The notes: generated by a model from the letters alone, not told the origin. Counted from the first letter of the stretch, positions 45,015-56,371 are shown. The stretch: DNA of 64,000 nucleotides from Euborellia annulipes (GCA_023213315.1 JAKCPI010015794.1:1-64000), one strand, 5' to 3'. Numbers and translations: made by a program.

Positions 45015-45473
45015 TTTTTACTTTCTCTTACCTCTATGTTAATATATATAGAGAGAAAGTATTGGATTCATGTCAAAAATTAGATGTCGAGATTTTGATG
45101 GATATACAAGTTTTGATGTCCCCTGAATCCAAAAAGTGGTTTTTGCGACATGGTCTGTCTGTCTGTCTGGGTTCAATTTAAAGCATGAAGGAATTGAGCT
45201 AGGAAATTTTTATATTTAAGTTAGTCACCCCCCCTAGGGCGAGAAAATAAGCTTTTAATCAAAATCGGCCAAAAAGTACTAGTACTTTACTGATGTACTT
45301 TTTCGAATTTCTCAAAATTCGCTCCAACGATTATGATTAAAATTCAAAAATCAATTAATTTTTAGATGCTCTTTATAATGTATATTCTCATTTTGCCATT
45401 GAAATCTTATGAAAACCACTTTACTCTATCCTCTAAGTTGTGTGCTGTGCGACAGTCACACCAGATTTTTTTA
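45015..45473 (+). mobile_element. Family A element, near-complete copy
   Basis: It runs from TTTACTTTCTCTTACCTC and the end hairpin through ATGTCAAAAATTAGATG, TGGTCTGTCTGTCTGTC, AAGCTTTTAATCAAAATC and GTACTAGTACTTTACTGATG to GTGCGACAGTCACACCAGAT. The segment carrying the first half of the terminal hairpin (GGCGGAAACTAAATATAT ... ATCTGGTGTGAC) is deleted before CTAAGTTGTGTGCTG (45436). Confidence 0.82.
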
Positions 45474-46904
45474 ATTTTTGAATTAGATGTTTTCATAATG
45501 TAATAGTTTGAAAAGTCTTCAAAAAGAGCCTAAAAAGATTGTGTTTTAATTTGTTTTAGATTATTTGACATCTCCCGGTCTGTTTATGTATGTGATAGTG
45601 TGTGTGTGTGTGTGTCATAATAATGAGAAAAGAGAGCATAAGTATTTTCTCTACTTTATCTGAAGGAAGAATACTATCTAAATGACGAGATTATAAAGGT
45701 GTTTATTTTTTTTTTTTTAACCGGCGTTTATACAATCACTACACCAATAATCTTGATTAAATCCCACCATGACACCCTAATTGTTATATTATTCGAATAT
45801 CGAGGTCGCATCTCTTTTCAGATTTGATGTGTAGGTTCTAAGTAAAAAAAAAAAAAGATTATATTATATATCTATAGCAGCTTTTAGGTGAGCAATTTTT
45901 TTATATTAATCATCCACAGGCTTGCATTGAAATTGCTACACAATGGGGTTGTGGGGGCATGGGGGTAGGGGGGTAATTGTGTTTTGCTCGGCGTTTTTTT
46001 TTTTTCACCTCTCCAGTCATCCGCACCCTATTTTCGTTCGCTCGACTGGAATATTAACCCAGAAAATAAGCTTGCTTGTGTACTCGGTGTCGGCGTTCTA
46101 CTTCTCATCCTTCATTTCCGTCCCCCTCCTTCCCTCCCCCCTCCCCCTTCTACTCTTTTTACTTCCTTTTCTCCATGGATTGGCACAGTTGCTGATTGAT
46201 TTTTCACTCTGGTTAATCTATTAGCGTTTGATCGGAATTGGAAATCATCAGTTTTTTAATGAACTTTTTTTTAAATCAATTATCAATAATTAGTAGTTCT
46301 AGTGTTTGTACTAAACTTTATTTTTCGCCAAGTTGTGGAGGACTAGGAGTAAAAATGGTATTTAAATGTTCTATTTTGCATTTTTTCTATAGCCTATATA
46401 TATTATTTTTAATTTAATAATATTGTTTCTATTATATAATATGCTCTGTTTAATTAATAAAAGCTTAGGGATAATCTTTATTTAAACGGTTTTTACTTGA
46501 ATGGCTTTCAATTATTTATTGCCTTGAGGAGAATCTTGTATACATCGGATCAATCAAAGAGAATTTATTAAACTATTTTTATGAAAATAAATCATTTTTT
46601 CCTGATTGAAAAAGCCTTTTAATAATTCTATAAAAAAAAAAAATAATAACTAATTTAATTTTAATTTGTTTTCTTAATGTATATATAGGCCTATTAATTA
46701 ATTTTTGCTCATGTAATCCATAAATGAGAAAATGTTTTTCTCTCGGAGGAAGCTTGTCAGTATTTCGAATATTGCTTTCTAATTAAACAAATACGTGCCT
46801 GTTTGTTAGGCTTTGAATTTTGGGATTGGAATTTATATATTGGTAGATGAGATGGCCCTGCAACCTAATTTTGTCATGTATCTACACTAGAATTTGAGTT
46901 TGTA
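45474..46904. other. Intronic stretch, no exon recognised
   Basis: A (TG)n run lies at 45598-45615. The + frames at 45943-46224 and 45984-46199 are low-complexity Phe/Leu/Pro/Ser products of a pyrimidine-rich patch (45995-46180) and are rejected as genes. TAGGCCTA is at 46686-46693. Confidence 0.4.
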
Positions 46905-47229
46905 TCATTTTTTTTTTTTAATTTAAGATTTTTTCCGCATCATTTAGACCCCCTCTCTATTTAATTCATTTGGTTGGTAGCTAAAATTTCTTATTTTAGA
47001 ACAACATTTAGGCCTATATGAAAAAAGTTTTCTGACTTTTAAAATGACTGTAAAACATATTTTTCTTTATTTTTTGATTTCAAAGGTTTGATTCCAAAGA
47101 ACTACTATATTAGCACCTGGACTCTTTCACAGTGGTCAAATTCTTGCCTATTGTGCTAGGGGTCAGGAGTTTTGGTAGGCAATTCAATTGAAATAGGGTT
47201 TAAATAGCCTCCGATGCCTAAAAGGGATT
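46905..47229. mobile_element. Two SINE-family fragments in opposite orientation
   Basis: 46905-46985 is minus-strand tail sequence (T run, TTTAAGATTTTTTCCGCATCATTTAGACC). 47105-47229 is plus strand with CAATTCAATTGAAATAGG, TAAATAGCCTCCGATGCCTAAA and an A run. They are probably two insertions. The second tail runs directly into the family A copy at 47231. Confidence 0.55.
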
Positions 47230-47230
47230 T

Positions 47231-48024
47231 AAAAAAATCTGGTGTGACTGTCGCACAGCATACAACTTTCTCTTACCTTCGGTAATCGAAAGTTGTGTTC
47301 TGTGCTTTTGACACCAGATTTTTCGTGTCGATTTTTTTTTTTTTTTTTTTTAAACATTCACACTTTTTTCTCATTCACACTCACATTCACACACACATTC
47401 ATGCAGCTTTTCGGCAACTAGGCCATATAAGACTTTGACGATAACCGTTGTAGAGAATATATCTATTGTGGGGTCAGGCATTTCTATTTAAGCCATCTGG
47501 TATCGTGTCGATTTATAAGTATGGGAAAATATTTAAATTTTGTTACCATGGCAACCATTTCTCCTATCTTTTTCCTATGAATTACAAGAGAAAAGTGTGC
47601 TTCAATCCATTTTGAGAGTAAAATGAGATTATACATTTGAAAAAGAATCGAAAAAATAATTGATTTTTGAATTTTAATCAAAATCATTAGAGCGAATTTT
47701 GAGAAAATCGAAAAAAAGTTAAAAAGTACATCAGTAAAGTATTAGTACTTTTTGACAGATTTTGATTAAAAGCTTATTTTCACGCTCCCGGGAGGTGTTT
47801 AACTTAAATATAAAATTTCAGCCTCATAGCTCAATTCCTTCATGCTTAAAATTGAACACACACAGACACACACACAGACAGACCATGTCGCGAAAACCAC
47901 TTTTTTGGACACAGGGGACTTCAAAACGTGTATATCCATTAAAATCTCGACATCAATTTTTGACATGAATCCAATACTTTCTCTCTCTATATATTAACAT
48001 ATATAGAGGTAAGAGAAAGTAAAA
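47231..48024 (-). mobile_element. Family A element, best-preserved copy with inserted module
   Basis: On the minus strand it runs from GGTAAGAGAAAGTA (48007-48020, hairpin with CTTTCTCTCTCTA) through the (CA)n/GACAGACA tract, GTCGCGAAAACCAC, TTTTCACGCTCCCGGG, CATCAGTAAAG and ACCATGGCAACCATTTCTCC to the full terminal hairpin (47237-47325). A module at about 47335-47445 that matches 10965-11065 in reverse complement has been inserted next to the hairpin. It shows the uninterrupted site (GTACATCAGTAAA, about 47726) used by the mariner MITE at 1515. Confidence 0.85.
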
Positions 48025-49185
48025 AGACCAATCATCTCTGCACTGCTACAGTCAAGACTCTATCAATCAATTTTATTTTAGTGTAAGCAAAAAATTACTC
48101 TATTGAATAAGTCAAATTATTTTCACCTAAGCTCTTTGTCTTAATTATTACTCATAAAAGAATAATAATTATACTTATCCGTTTCAAAATGATTTTAAAA
48201 AAAATTTATTATCAGCGGTAAGTCAGATTAGGCAAATAAAAAATAACAATTAATCAGAAAGAGAGAGAAGGAGAAAAAGGGATTTAAAAAAGCGATTATT
48301 TAAAAAAAAAAAATACATATTTCCGGGAGGATTTCCTAAACCTGTTTCAAAATCCTTTAGTCCGGTTTGGTTATTTCTATATAGTACTAGAGTAGCTCTT
48401 ATAAATAAATGTGTATAAAATAAACGCAGATTTAGTATGCTGGCATAAACAGGATAACTGTAAGGGATTGTGTCTCGGAAACCAGGACAGCGGTCTCGTC
48501 GCCCTATGATTGATGAAGGAACCTCTCCTGAGGGATCTCATCCCTTTTCTACCTTAGCTATTAATATTCCAGGCCTGGATGCCCTACCTACCATACAGTC
48601 ACGTCATTTGATTAATAAATTAATAGCTCTGCCGCCCTTTTCCTTTACTGTCTGATTGTTTGCTTTCTCTCATTTTCACTCCACTTCTCTTTATCTTTTA
48701 GAAACTTAATTAGAGAAATTATTCTTCGATTATATCATTTAAATAAAATGTCATTTCATATATAAATTTGACTTGAGACAATTTATTTATATTATAATAA
48801 CAAAATTAGAAAAAAAAAATTAGGAAGTAAATAACCAAAAGATAGGGGTTTAATTTTCTTTCTCATTCGCCATCTTAATTTTATCTTTAAGCAAGGAATA
48901 AACTTTGGAAAATGAAGCGAAACGTATACTTCTCCTCTAAGGATTAGAATTTATGAAGTATTTCTATTCTTCTAATATATTAACTTCTACGAAATTGAGA
49001 ACCTATTGTAGTAAAAAAGTAAAAGTACTTCCTTGAACTATATCTTTAATTTATATAGAATCTATGGAGAGAATAATTTAAATAATTGTATTGTGTGGAT
49101 CGATTGTGTAATTATAATAAAATTATTTGAAACCAAAACTTCTGAGAAGGTAAAGGAAATTAATTATATTCAAAATAATATACGA
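48025..49185. other. Intronic stretch with a GC-richer patch
   Basis: 48440-48660 is GC-elevated and repeat-free, with a TCACGTCA CRE-like site near 48600. A 61-codon frame runs through it without an ATG start or domain. It is a candidate conserved element rather than an exon. Confidence 0.35.
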
Positions 49186-49790
49186 TTTTTACTTTTTCTT
49201 ACTTATATATGTTAATATATAGGCCTATAGAGAGAAAGTTTTGGAATCATGTCAAAAATTCGATGTCAAGATTTTGATGGATATACAGGTTTTGAGGTCC
49301 CCTGAGTCAAAAAAACTGTTTTCACGTCTGTCTGTCTGTCTGTGAACAAGGAACGAAAAGAGGTAGGAGATTGAAAATTTATATTATTGTAAGTTACCTT
49401 TCTGGGACGTGATACGAGGCTTTTGAACAAAGAGTACTACTATTACTTTACTGATGTACTTTTTCAGTTTTTTTCGATTTTCTCAAAATTCGCTCCAACG
49501 ATTAAAATCAATTATTTTTTAGATGCTCTTTAAAATGTATATTCTCATTTTGCCATTCAAATCTTTTGAAGCACACTTTACTATTGTACTTCATGGGAAA
49601 GATAAGAAAAATGGTTGCCATGCTAACAAGATATAAATATTTTCCTAAATTTTACATCTTGAAATTCTAATATGTCGGCGGAAACTAAATATATCTCGCT
49701 CAAAAGAATCCGGTGTGGCAAGCACAGAATACAACTTGCGATTACCGAAGGTAAGAGAAAGTTGTGTGCTGTGCGAGCAGTCACACCAAA
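49186..49790 (+). mobile_element. Family A element, near-complete copy
   Basis: TTTACTTTTTCTTAC end with TAGGCCTA inside the end hairpin (49220-49227). Then ATGTCAAAAATTCGATGTC, GTCTGTCTGTCTGTC, CTTTACTGATGTACTTTTTC, TAGATGCTCTTTAAAATG and GTCGGCGGAAACTAAATAT. It ends with the terminal hairpin (49707-49789), whose last ATTTTT is replaced by an A run. Confidence 0.83.
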
Positions 49791-50411
49791 AAAAAAAAAG
49801 ATCAACTTTTCTCCTAGGGACGTAATTTTAGATTTTGCTTAGGGGAGGGAGCAAAAAAATTAACTTTGTGTTGTTATCTAGTTAAAAGTTACAATTTCTC
49901 AAATACTGTATATTTTATATAGACCGGTCTATAGTTCTACTGGTAGTGAAATTTGAAATTGTAAGTAACCTACCGTTGAGCTTGAATGATTTTACTTTAA
50001 AAATTTCTTTCCTTTTAATAAGATAATAAATAAATTTATAATACTAGTCCAATAATAATTCACTTTATCTTCAATATAACAATTAATTTGATGTGCCCCT
50101 TTTATTTTGTCGACACATTTCTAGATAAGAATCAATGTTAAGATAGCAATAGACAACATTATATACATGGTGTAGTAAGAGAATAACATAACAAGGGACA
50201 CGAGAAAAATTAATAAACTATTTTTATTTCCACTTGATAGAGCCTCAAGTGAATGAATGAGATGATTGATTAATAAAGTCAATTATACACACTCCATTTT
50301 TTTTTTTTTTTGTCAATCTATTACCCATTTCTTACATTACAATAATTACATGTAATACAAATACAATATTCGCTCTCGACTGTAGTGCAGAGTTATAAAT
50401 CTAGCCTCTTG
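49791..50411. other. AT-rich intronic stretch, nothing recognised
   Basis: AT-rich sequence, no repeat family or exon seen. Confidence 0.4.
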
Positions 50412-50419
50412 TTCTAGGG

Positions 50420-50682
50420 CAGGGATGGCGATCCTATGACCCGTGGGTCAGACACTAACCCACGAAAGCTCATTAACTGACCTACGAATGTTTAAATCGT
50501 CAAACCACGCCCATGTTTACCCGTTAAGCCAATTGAATTGTAAAGATGTTTAGTTTTAAAAATACTCACTTGTCAGTTAAAAATTTTTAAACTTAACTCT
50601 GGTGCAAATGGGCATTAGTGACCCACGAGCTAGTACTAAAAAAAAAATATGAACAAAATTTGACCCACGTTCGTCATCCCTA
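50420..50682. mobile_element. hAT MITE with perfect 8-bp TSD
   Basis: TTCTAGGG flanks it exactly (50412-50419 and 50683-50690). The ends are inverted: CAGGGATGGCGATCC on the left and ACGTTCGTCATCCCTA on the right, with GACCCGTGGGTCA / TGACCCACG just inside. The 8-bp TSD and the CAGGGRTGGC-type terminus are diagnostic of hAT elements. It is 263 bp with no ORF. Confidence 0.9.
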
Positions 50683-50690
50683 TTCTAGGG

Positions 50691-52308
50691 GCTAGTTTCT
50701 CATTCCAATTTTTTCTAAATTATATTAGGCCTAATATTAGCAATTAATTTAGAAAAATAACGAGTCTAAATTGCGTCAGATGCCGAAAAATGGCTTAAAT
50801 AAATAAAAATAGATTTTTATTTAAATAAGACAAAATAGAATAATTTTTATTTAATAACAAATTTAATATTTTTGTCAAAAACCTAGGTGTTTATCTATTT
50901 ATTTTCGCTTGAAATAGTAAACCATTTACTTAATATTAATTCTTTTTTAACCATTAAAATTTTAATAGTATTTTATTAAACTTTACATTTACCAACTTTG
51001 AGCTGGTATTTATGTAAAATACCAATATACGTTTTATCTGCATGTGTAATTCGGCCCTGTACTTATGACCTTTATGACCTTGAGTGTTTTATTAGTAATA
51101 AGTGTTTGTTATGCTAATATCATTGTTTGATATGTATTTTACAATGTTTTGAATGTTATTGAGTGAAATTAGAATAAATCGTAATGTTCTATTCTAATTT
51201 TTAATAGACAATAAATCACTAGTTTTCAAAAACGAGTAATTTAGATAGACGACGTTGACATTTCATGAATAGAATCATTTATTATTAATTTTAGTGATCA
51301 TCATTAAAACTTTTTTTCCCTTAATGACTGTTTCATTTACTTCTAATAAAAAGAAAAAAAAAACATTTAATAATGATAGTAATAATTGAAAAACCATTTA
51401 CTACAACCAAAACTTACTTGATCTCATACTAAGAAATCCACCATTTTTATTTTTATTAGCATTGAGAATTATTATAAAAAAATCAATTAATAAAGCATTC
51501 TTAAATTTAAATATTTATTCATTTAAGTATTATAAGCTATCATTCTACAAAATTCCTTCAATAAAGGTAATACAAAGGAGTAAGAAAAAAAATACATATT
51601 TAGACATGGATATACAAAATATTAATTTAATTTATAACAAGCCCTCCGCCTATTATATTCTGTAACCATTTTAAATATAGGGGTTCGAGCCTCCCGATAT
51701 GTAAAAAGAGACCTAAGCAATTTTTTTTTACTCCCTCTTTCAGCTTTATTTGGCCAATGGTGATTGGGGACCAGATCAAAGTTACAAATCCCTTACTAGA
51801 GCAAAATAGTTTTAGAATTTTTTAAGAGTTGAAACCTTTTTAAAACCTTTTAAGTTTCTTTTAAGAAAGCCCAATATTTTATAACCTAATTTTATAATTA
51901 ATAAGGTTGATATATACGGTAAATCAAAGGATTAATAAGAGTGTATATAATATTTAATAATAGAATACCTCCCACCACAGTGACTGATAAGTTAAAGATG
52001 GTGAGGATGTTTTTGTTTTTTTAATTTAATTTAAGGTCTATTTCGGCATTGAAGGTCATTTAGACCACCTCTCTATTTATTTCAAATGGATTGATAGCCA
52101 ATAGTGACAATTTTAATAGTGATAATCTTAAAATCCAAGGAATGTGGAGTCAAATCACTGGCATTCGGATGAAATATTTATTTTAATCATTTAGCTACCA
52201 TATGGTATGCCTGGATTATTAATATCGTAATTAATTATATGTTTCGCTTAAGTCTATATGGCCTTAGATGCCGAAAAGTAAAAAATAATAGAATATTTGT
52301 AATCTATA
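50691..52308. other. AT-rich intronic stretch with SINE fragments
   Basis: SINE-tail fragments lie at about 50760-50810 (plus; GTCAGATGCCGAAAAATGGC), 52015-52120 (minus) and 52240-52290 (plus; GGCCTTAGATGCCGAAAAG). TAGGCCTA is at 50726. No exon is recognised. Confidence 0.45.
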
Positions 52309-52316
52309 TATATGAA

Positions 52317-52562
52317 CAGTAGCATTATTTGGGGGTGGGCATTTGCTCCCTCCCCCCAAAGGCTCTGATTTTTAAAAAATTTTATATTATTCTTAATAAA
52401 ATATTTCGAAATATATCTTCGAGTATAGAAACTGTACAAAATTAAACAATTATTTAAATAAAATATATTTTGGCCAAATTAGAATACCTATTTGTAAATA
52501 AATTTTAAGATAAAAAAAGTTTGCCCCCCCCCCCCAAAGAAAAAGTTGAAATGACGCCACTG
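52317..52562 (-). mobile_element. hAT-like MITE with perfect 8-bp TSD, homologous to 61843
   Basis: TATATGAA flanks both sides (52309-52316, 52563-52570). The ends are CAGTAGCATTATTTGGGGG on the left and AAATGACGCCACTG on the right. The interior on the minus strand matches 61843-62104 (TTGGCCAAA, TAATTCAAATAATTGTTTAAT-like, ATAAAATCAGAGCC-like). The G/C homopolymer near each end differs in length between copies. Confidence 0.88.
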
Positions 52563-52570
52563 TATATGAA

Positions 52571-53199
52571 GCAAAAATTAGGTGCTTTTTAATATTATAG
52601 GATCTCGAACCAGGTGATTGAATCTTAAGTTAATCACAGATTCCAAACTAGAGAGGATGGGAGAGGATACCTCAGTTTACAAATAAGGAAACGCAAATTT
52701 TCCCTTATTTTTTATTAAAATTTTTTGGCCAGCTTGATGCGCGACTTAAGTTGAGTTTTAAAAAAATTTAGACATGGATTATCGATTTGAGTTACAGGGG
52801 AATCGGGATCAAAAAGTTTAAGAAGCTTTAAAAATATAGGATACATGTCAAAAAGCCCCAGTGATAAAATTTTTTGTGCATTCAAGATGAAAAATAAAAA
52901 AAAAATTCGATAGCAAGCTAACTTCTTTCTGGCTAAAGAGAGCAAGCAATTTCCCTTCACTGAAATTTCATTTACCTCTAATTCCGTTCAATGTATGATT
53001 AAAATCTTGAATCCTACTTCAATTCCAAAACGAAGTAAAAAAAAATAATATTTTTTATAATCTTTTTCTCTCTGCTGATTTAACTTAAAATTAGAGAGTT
53101 TCTTATATCCCCCCCCCCCTCTAAAAAAAATTACCATTTTTCCTTTCTGCATGAATTCACTTTATTAGCGAAATTATTCCATGTCAAACGTCTAATAAG
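52571..53199. other. AT-rich intronic stretch, nothing recognised
   Basis: Low-complexity AT-rich sequence with a C run at 53110-53119. The minus ORF at 52715-52960 has no recognisable protein features. Confidence 0.4.
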
Positions 53200-53232
53200 T
53201 ATATAAATGTCGGCTGATCAAGATCAGTCAGT
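53200..53232 (+). promoter_or_regulatory. Orphan TATA-Inr core promoter
   Basis: TATATAAA starts at 53200. The arthropod initiator TCAGT occurs twice in tandem (53224-53228 and 53228-53232), and the A of the second is 30 bp after the first T of the TATA box, the ideal spacing. The following 90 bp are GC-rich relative to the flanks. This is a better textbook core promoter than the one at 16921, but no recognisable gene follows it. Confidence 0.5.
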
Positions 53233-53260
53233 CAGACATCGGGAGGGTTGGCTGACTGGG

Positions 53261-53350
53261 ATGCATTCAAGCGCGAAGTTCACAGCCCCGCAGCAATTAT
53301 CAACATGCATTTATCTTTCATCTATTCTATTGACATTAATAAATGATTAA
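53261..53350 (+). CDS. Small ORF downstream of the orphan promoter (29 codons)
   Basis: The first ATG after the predicted start (about 30 nt downstream) opens 29 codons ending TAA 53348-53350. The peptide begins MHSSAKFTAP and ends in a moderately hydrophobic segment (CIYLSSILLTLIND). It has no known homologue that I recognise. It may instead be part of an untranslated exon. Confidence 0.25.
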   Translation: MHSSAKFTAPQQLSTCIYLSSILLTLIND

Positions 53351-54005
53351 TTTAATATTCGATTAATCAAAATTGTCTCTTCTCTCTTTCCCACTTTATG
53401 ATATTCTAAATAAATAATTCAGTTATATATAAAATTGAATTATTTCTATCATTCAATATGATATTTATTAAACTGCATGCTTTAGTATAATCAAGTTATC
53501 TGTAAGATTTAACAAAGTGTAATAGCCGGTTTTAATCATTGTCTAGTTGCTCGTTTATCTTATGGTCCTATCAGATCTAGGCGGGTTGACTGAAAATAAT
53601 TACAAAATTACTCATCTGTTAACGACCTTCCACTCTCTCTTTGGAATGGTTGAAAATGAATCAATGGCTAAAGTAAGTCAGTAAGTAAGCAAGTAAGTGA
53701 TTTTATTAATTGATTTCGCTAAGGGTAACACTTTAAAGAAGAGATTATCCCACTCTCTTTTTAATTTAATTAAACACAATTTAATTGAACTTTGAATGCA
53801 ATTGATCTTGGTAATGAATAAAATAAATTTATTTTCAAAAGGGATTTGTTTTAATAAGAATATAAAAATTATTATTATTTTTTTTTTAATAAAAAATTAT
53901 AGAAATTTTATTGCAAAATTATTGATAAATCAATAGGAATGAAATTTTAAATGTATCAATTGACGAAGGAAATTTTTTAAGATGATGATTATTAGACCTA
54001 TATTT
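53351..54005. other. AT-rich intronic stretch, nothing recognised
   Basis: A short GTAAGTAAGCAAGTAAGT run lies at about 53682-53699. No exon or repeat family. Confidence 0.4.
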
Positions 54006-54373
54006 GGACCCTGTTACGCATTAGTGTGTCAAGCGCCAGCTAATCCGAGTTTTGAGAAAATTAACATTAAAGTTTTTGAAAATAACTGGATTGTACGAGT
54101 TTTTTATATATATATAAGAATCTCGAGTAACTTCCTTCAAAAATAAATTTTATATGGTCTATATATTAAAGTTTTTTGTTTTCATTGGATTATATATAAT
54201 TTATATAATTTTTTTTTGTCAATTGTGCAAGTAACATTAAATATAAATTTTTTTAGGACTTTTTTATATTTCATAAAAAATACTATTAATTATAGCATTT
54301 GAAACAATATTCCGTGCTTAACTCAATTTTTAATTTTTTTTGGCCCTGGACACACTAATGCATAACAGGGTCC
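54006..54373. mobile_element. MITE with 25-bp inverted ends
   Basis: The left end GGACCCTGTTACGCATTAGT (54006-54025, continuing to 54030) and right end ACTAATGCATAACAGGGTCC (54354-54373) are reverse complements with one mismatch over 25 bp. ATTT directly flanks both sides (54002-54005 and 54374-54377), a possible 4-bp TSD. The interior is very AT-rich with no ORF. Superfamily not assigned. Confidence 0.75.
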
Positions 54374-54419
54374 ATTTAATAATTATCTCATCGATTTTTA
54401 TATGATACATAAATATACA

Positions 54420-54590
54420 TGTATTGCCCTATTGACCAACTCCTGGACTTTAACAATTTTGAAGGACTGAAGATGGGTAAATAAAATTGACCCGAAACAT
54501 CTCGTTGAATTGTATTCGGAGGCTTTTATTTTTGGCTGCACCTGCTCCTTCTCCTGTCTATAGAAAAACAGCCATTGACTTCATTGGTTT
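54420..54590 (+). mobile_element. Retroelement fragment with hammerhead-like motif
   Basis: 54467-54505 reads CTGAAGA, T, GGGT...ACCC stem, GAAACATC. ATTGTATTCGGAGGC and TTTTATTTTTGGCTGCACCT follow. The 3' part matches, in reverse complement, the split copy at 36946-37535. No TSD was found. Confidence 0.55.
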
Positions 54591-55998
54591 ACAGAAATAA
54601 TTTTATATCATACTTGAATCTTGATTAACGAATGTCGTGTTCGGGGCCCCTGAAGTTGAACCCGGGACCTCCGGCATATCCGATGTTTTACACCAATTCA
54701 GCAGACATTGGTGATCGATACCCGGGGATTCCGATGAGGCCGAGCCGTGGGTCTTGTTATTTTAATAATTCTCTAGGGTCCAGGTTTAATCCGTCACCGC
54801 ATGAGTCATAGAACACTTTTTAAAAGTTAAAGTAAAAATTTCTTTTATGATTGAAATGTCTTTGGTGGGTATATTAAGTAAATGGTAAAGTATTTTTTCA
54901 CGGTTACTATTTTATAGTGCCCAGCTTTTCGTTAACCAACAACTCGTCGTCTAGTTTCAATCACAATTTTTTCTATTTTATAAAAATGAACTTAGAACTG
55001 TGGTGTACCTTTCTTAATTTTATCACAAGCATTTATATATAATTTATTTTAATTCACTCTCGTTTTTTATATTTTTCATTAACCAAAACTAAAATTTTGT
55101 ATATAGGTCTATATAGGATAATCTCGTTAAAATGTTTGAAATGAAAATTGCAAATATAAATATTATTTTGAAGGGTCATTTCTACCATATAACTAGAGTC
55201 TATATTTAAATTTAAATATTAATACTTTGACAACTAAATGAATACATATATTTTTTAATTTAATCTAATTTTAATTTAGATTAACTTTCCGCCCAAAAGG
55301 TCAAAGTGTTAAAATAAATACTTAAAAAATATATATTCAAAAAAAAATTTTTTTTACTAGCATATTAAAAGAATATATTTATTTAATGAAACAAAAATCA
55401 ATACCAAATCACAATTTATAATCTCAGTTATTTTTGTTACGAACCTTATATATATCCAAAAGAAATAACGTATATCTTGATTTAAAAATCAATAGACCAT
55501 ATTATTCCCGAACTCGCCGATATTCAATATATAATCTCTACCATATTTCCTGTGCGACATTAGAGCTGATAATTTATAGAAAATTTAATGCTAGTTCCGA
55601 GTACAAAGCCATTATCAAAATTTGAGAGAGTGTGCCTGCTTTTCCCTCCCTCTGGAAGAAGCTGGGAATAGAAATTGGGAGAATAGAAAGAGGATGAGAA
55701 GGCGGAATTGGGAGTTTGGGGTGGTAATCTAGACTATTGATCGGGTGGCGGGGTCGCGGACTCAAAATAACCATTTGGATCCTCCTGCGGAGCTACATGG
55801 GGGCCATGACTATACCCCAACATTGTCCATTTTATGTTTATTTTGATAGGCAATCGCTCTCAACTTCAAAACTGTCCTAAAAATATAAATGTACTAGCCA
55901 CTCGTCTCCCGTTTCATGTAAAAGACATAATCTTTTATTTTATTAGTTGGTAGCAGAGATGTATCCAGGGGAAAAAATTAAAAACACTAGGTTATAAA
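54591..55998. other. Intronic stretch with a tRNA-like fragment
   Basis: On the minus strand 54650-54710 has GAATTGGTGTAAAACATCGG (box A-like) and GGTCCCGGGTTCAACTTC (box B-like), a SINE-head remnant related in layout to 43231. The patch 55620-55830 is GC-elevated with a minus frame that lacks protein-like features. Confidence 0.4.
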
Positions 55999-56010
55999 TT
56001 TCAAAAATTT

Positions 56011-56371
56011 GTTTATTAAAGCTTTTGTGGTTTGAAATATTATTATTAGGAGAATTTTTAATTATGGACCACATTTTTGTATTAAATATTTATTAAAAAT
56101 ATATAAATACTGTACAACGTTTCGACTGCTTATTCTGCAGCAGATAATTGTGACTAACGTCATGAAAATGAGTGAAAATAGCGGGAAAATTTGAGTCTAA
56201 CTTCACAGAAATGCCTACAGATGGCGCTGTATATAAAAAGGCATTTAAAGGACATGACATTTAGTTCACTTGAGTCGGAGCAAGTGCACAGTACTTGATA
56301 ACGGCTGCAGAAAAAGCTGTCGAAACGTCGTACAGTATTTATATATTTTTAATAAATATTTAATACAATTC
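56011..56371. mobile_element. Penelope-like inverted-repeat element with 12-bp TSD
   Basis: TTTCAAAAATTT flanks it exactly (55999-56010 and 56372-56383). The arms are inverted (56080-56125 and 56318-56365: TACTGTACAACGTTTCGACTGC versus its mirror). The centre has GATGGCGCTGTATATAAAAA, a TATA-like box (56229-56236), and AGTTCACTTGAGTCGG downstream. At 56291-56333 GTAC, TTGATAA, a CGGCT...AGCTG stem, GAAACGTC and GTAC align to a hammerhead layout with two core substitutions. Its left 100 bp match 900-1000. The right end differs between copies, consistent with 5' truncation if the element reads leftward. Confidence 0.75.

Noticed and set aside
45943..46224. 93-codon and 71-codon overlapping + frames
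   Set aside because: Low-complexity Phe/Leu/Ser/Pro from a pyrimidine-rich patch, two frames open at once, no splice context or domain.
54640..54720. tRNA gene on the minus strand
   Set aside because: Only box-like segments remain; stems do not pair. Treated as a SINE-head remnant.
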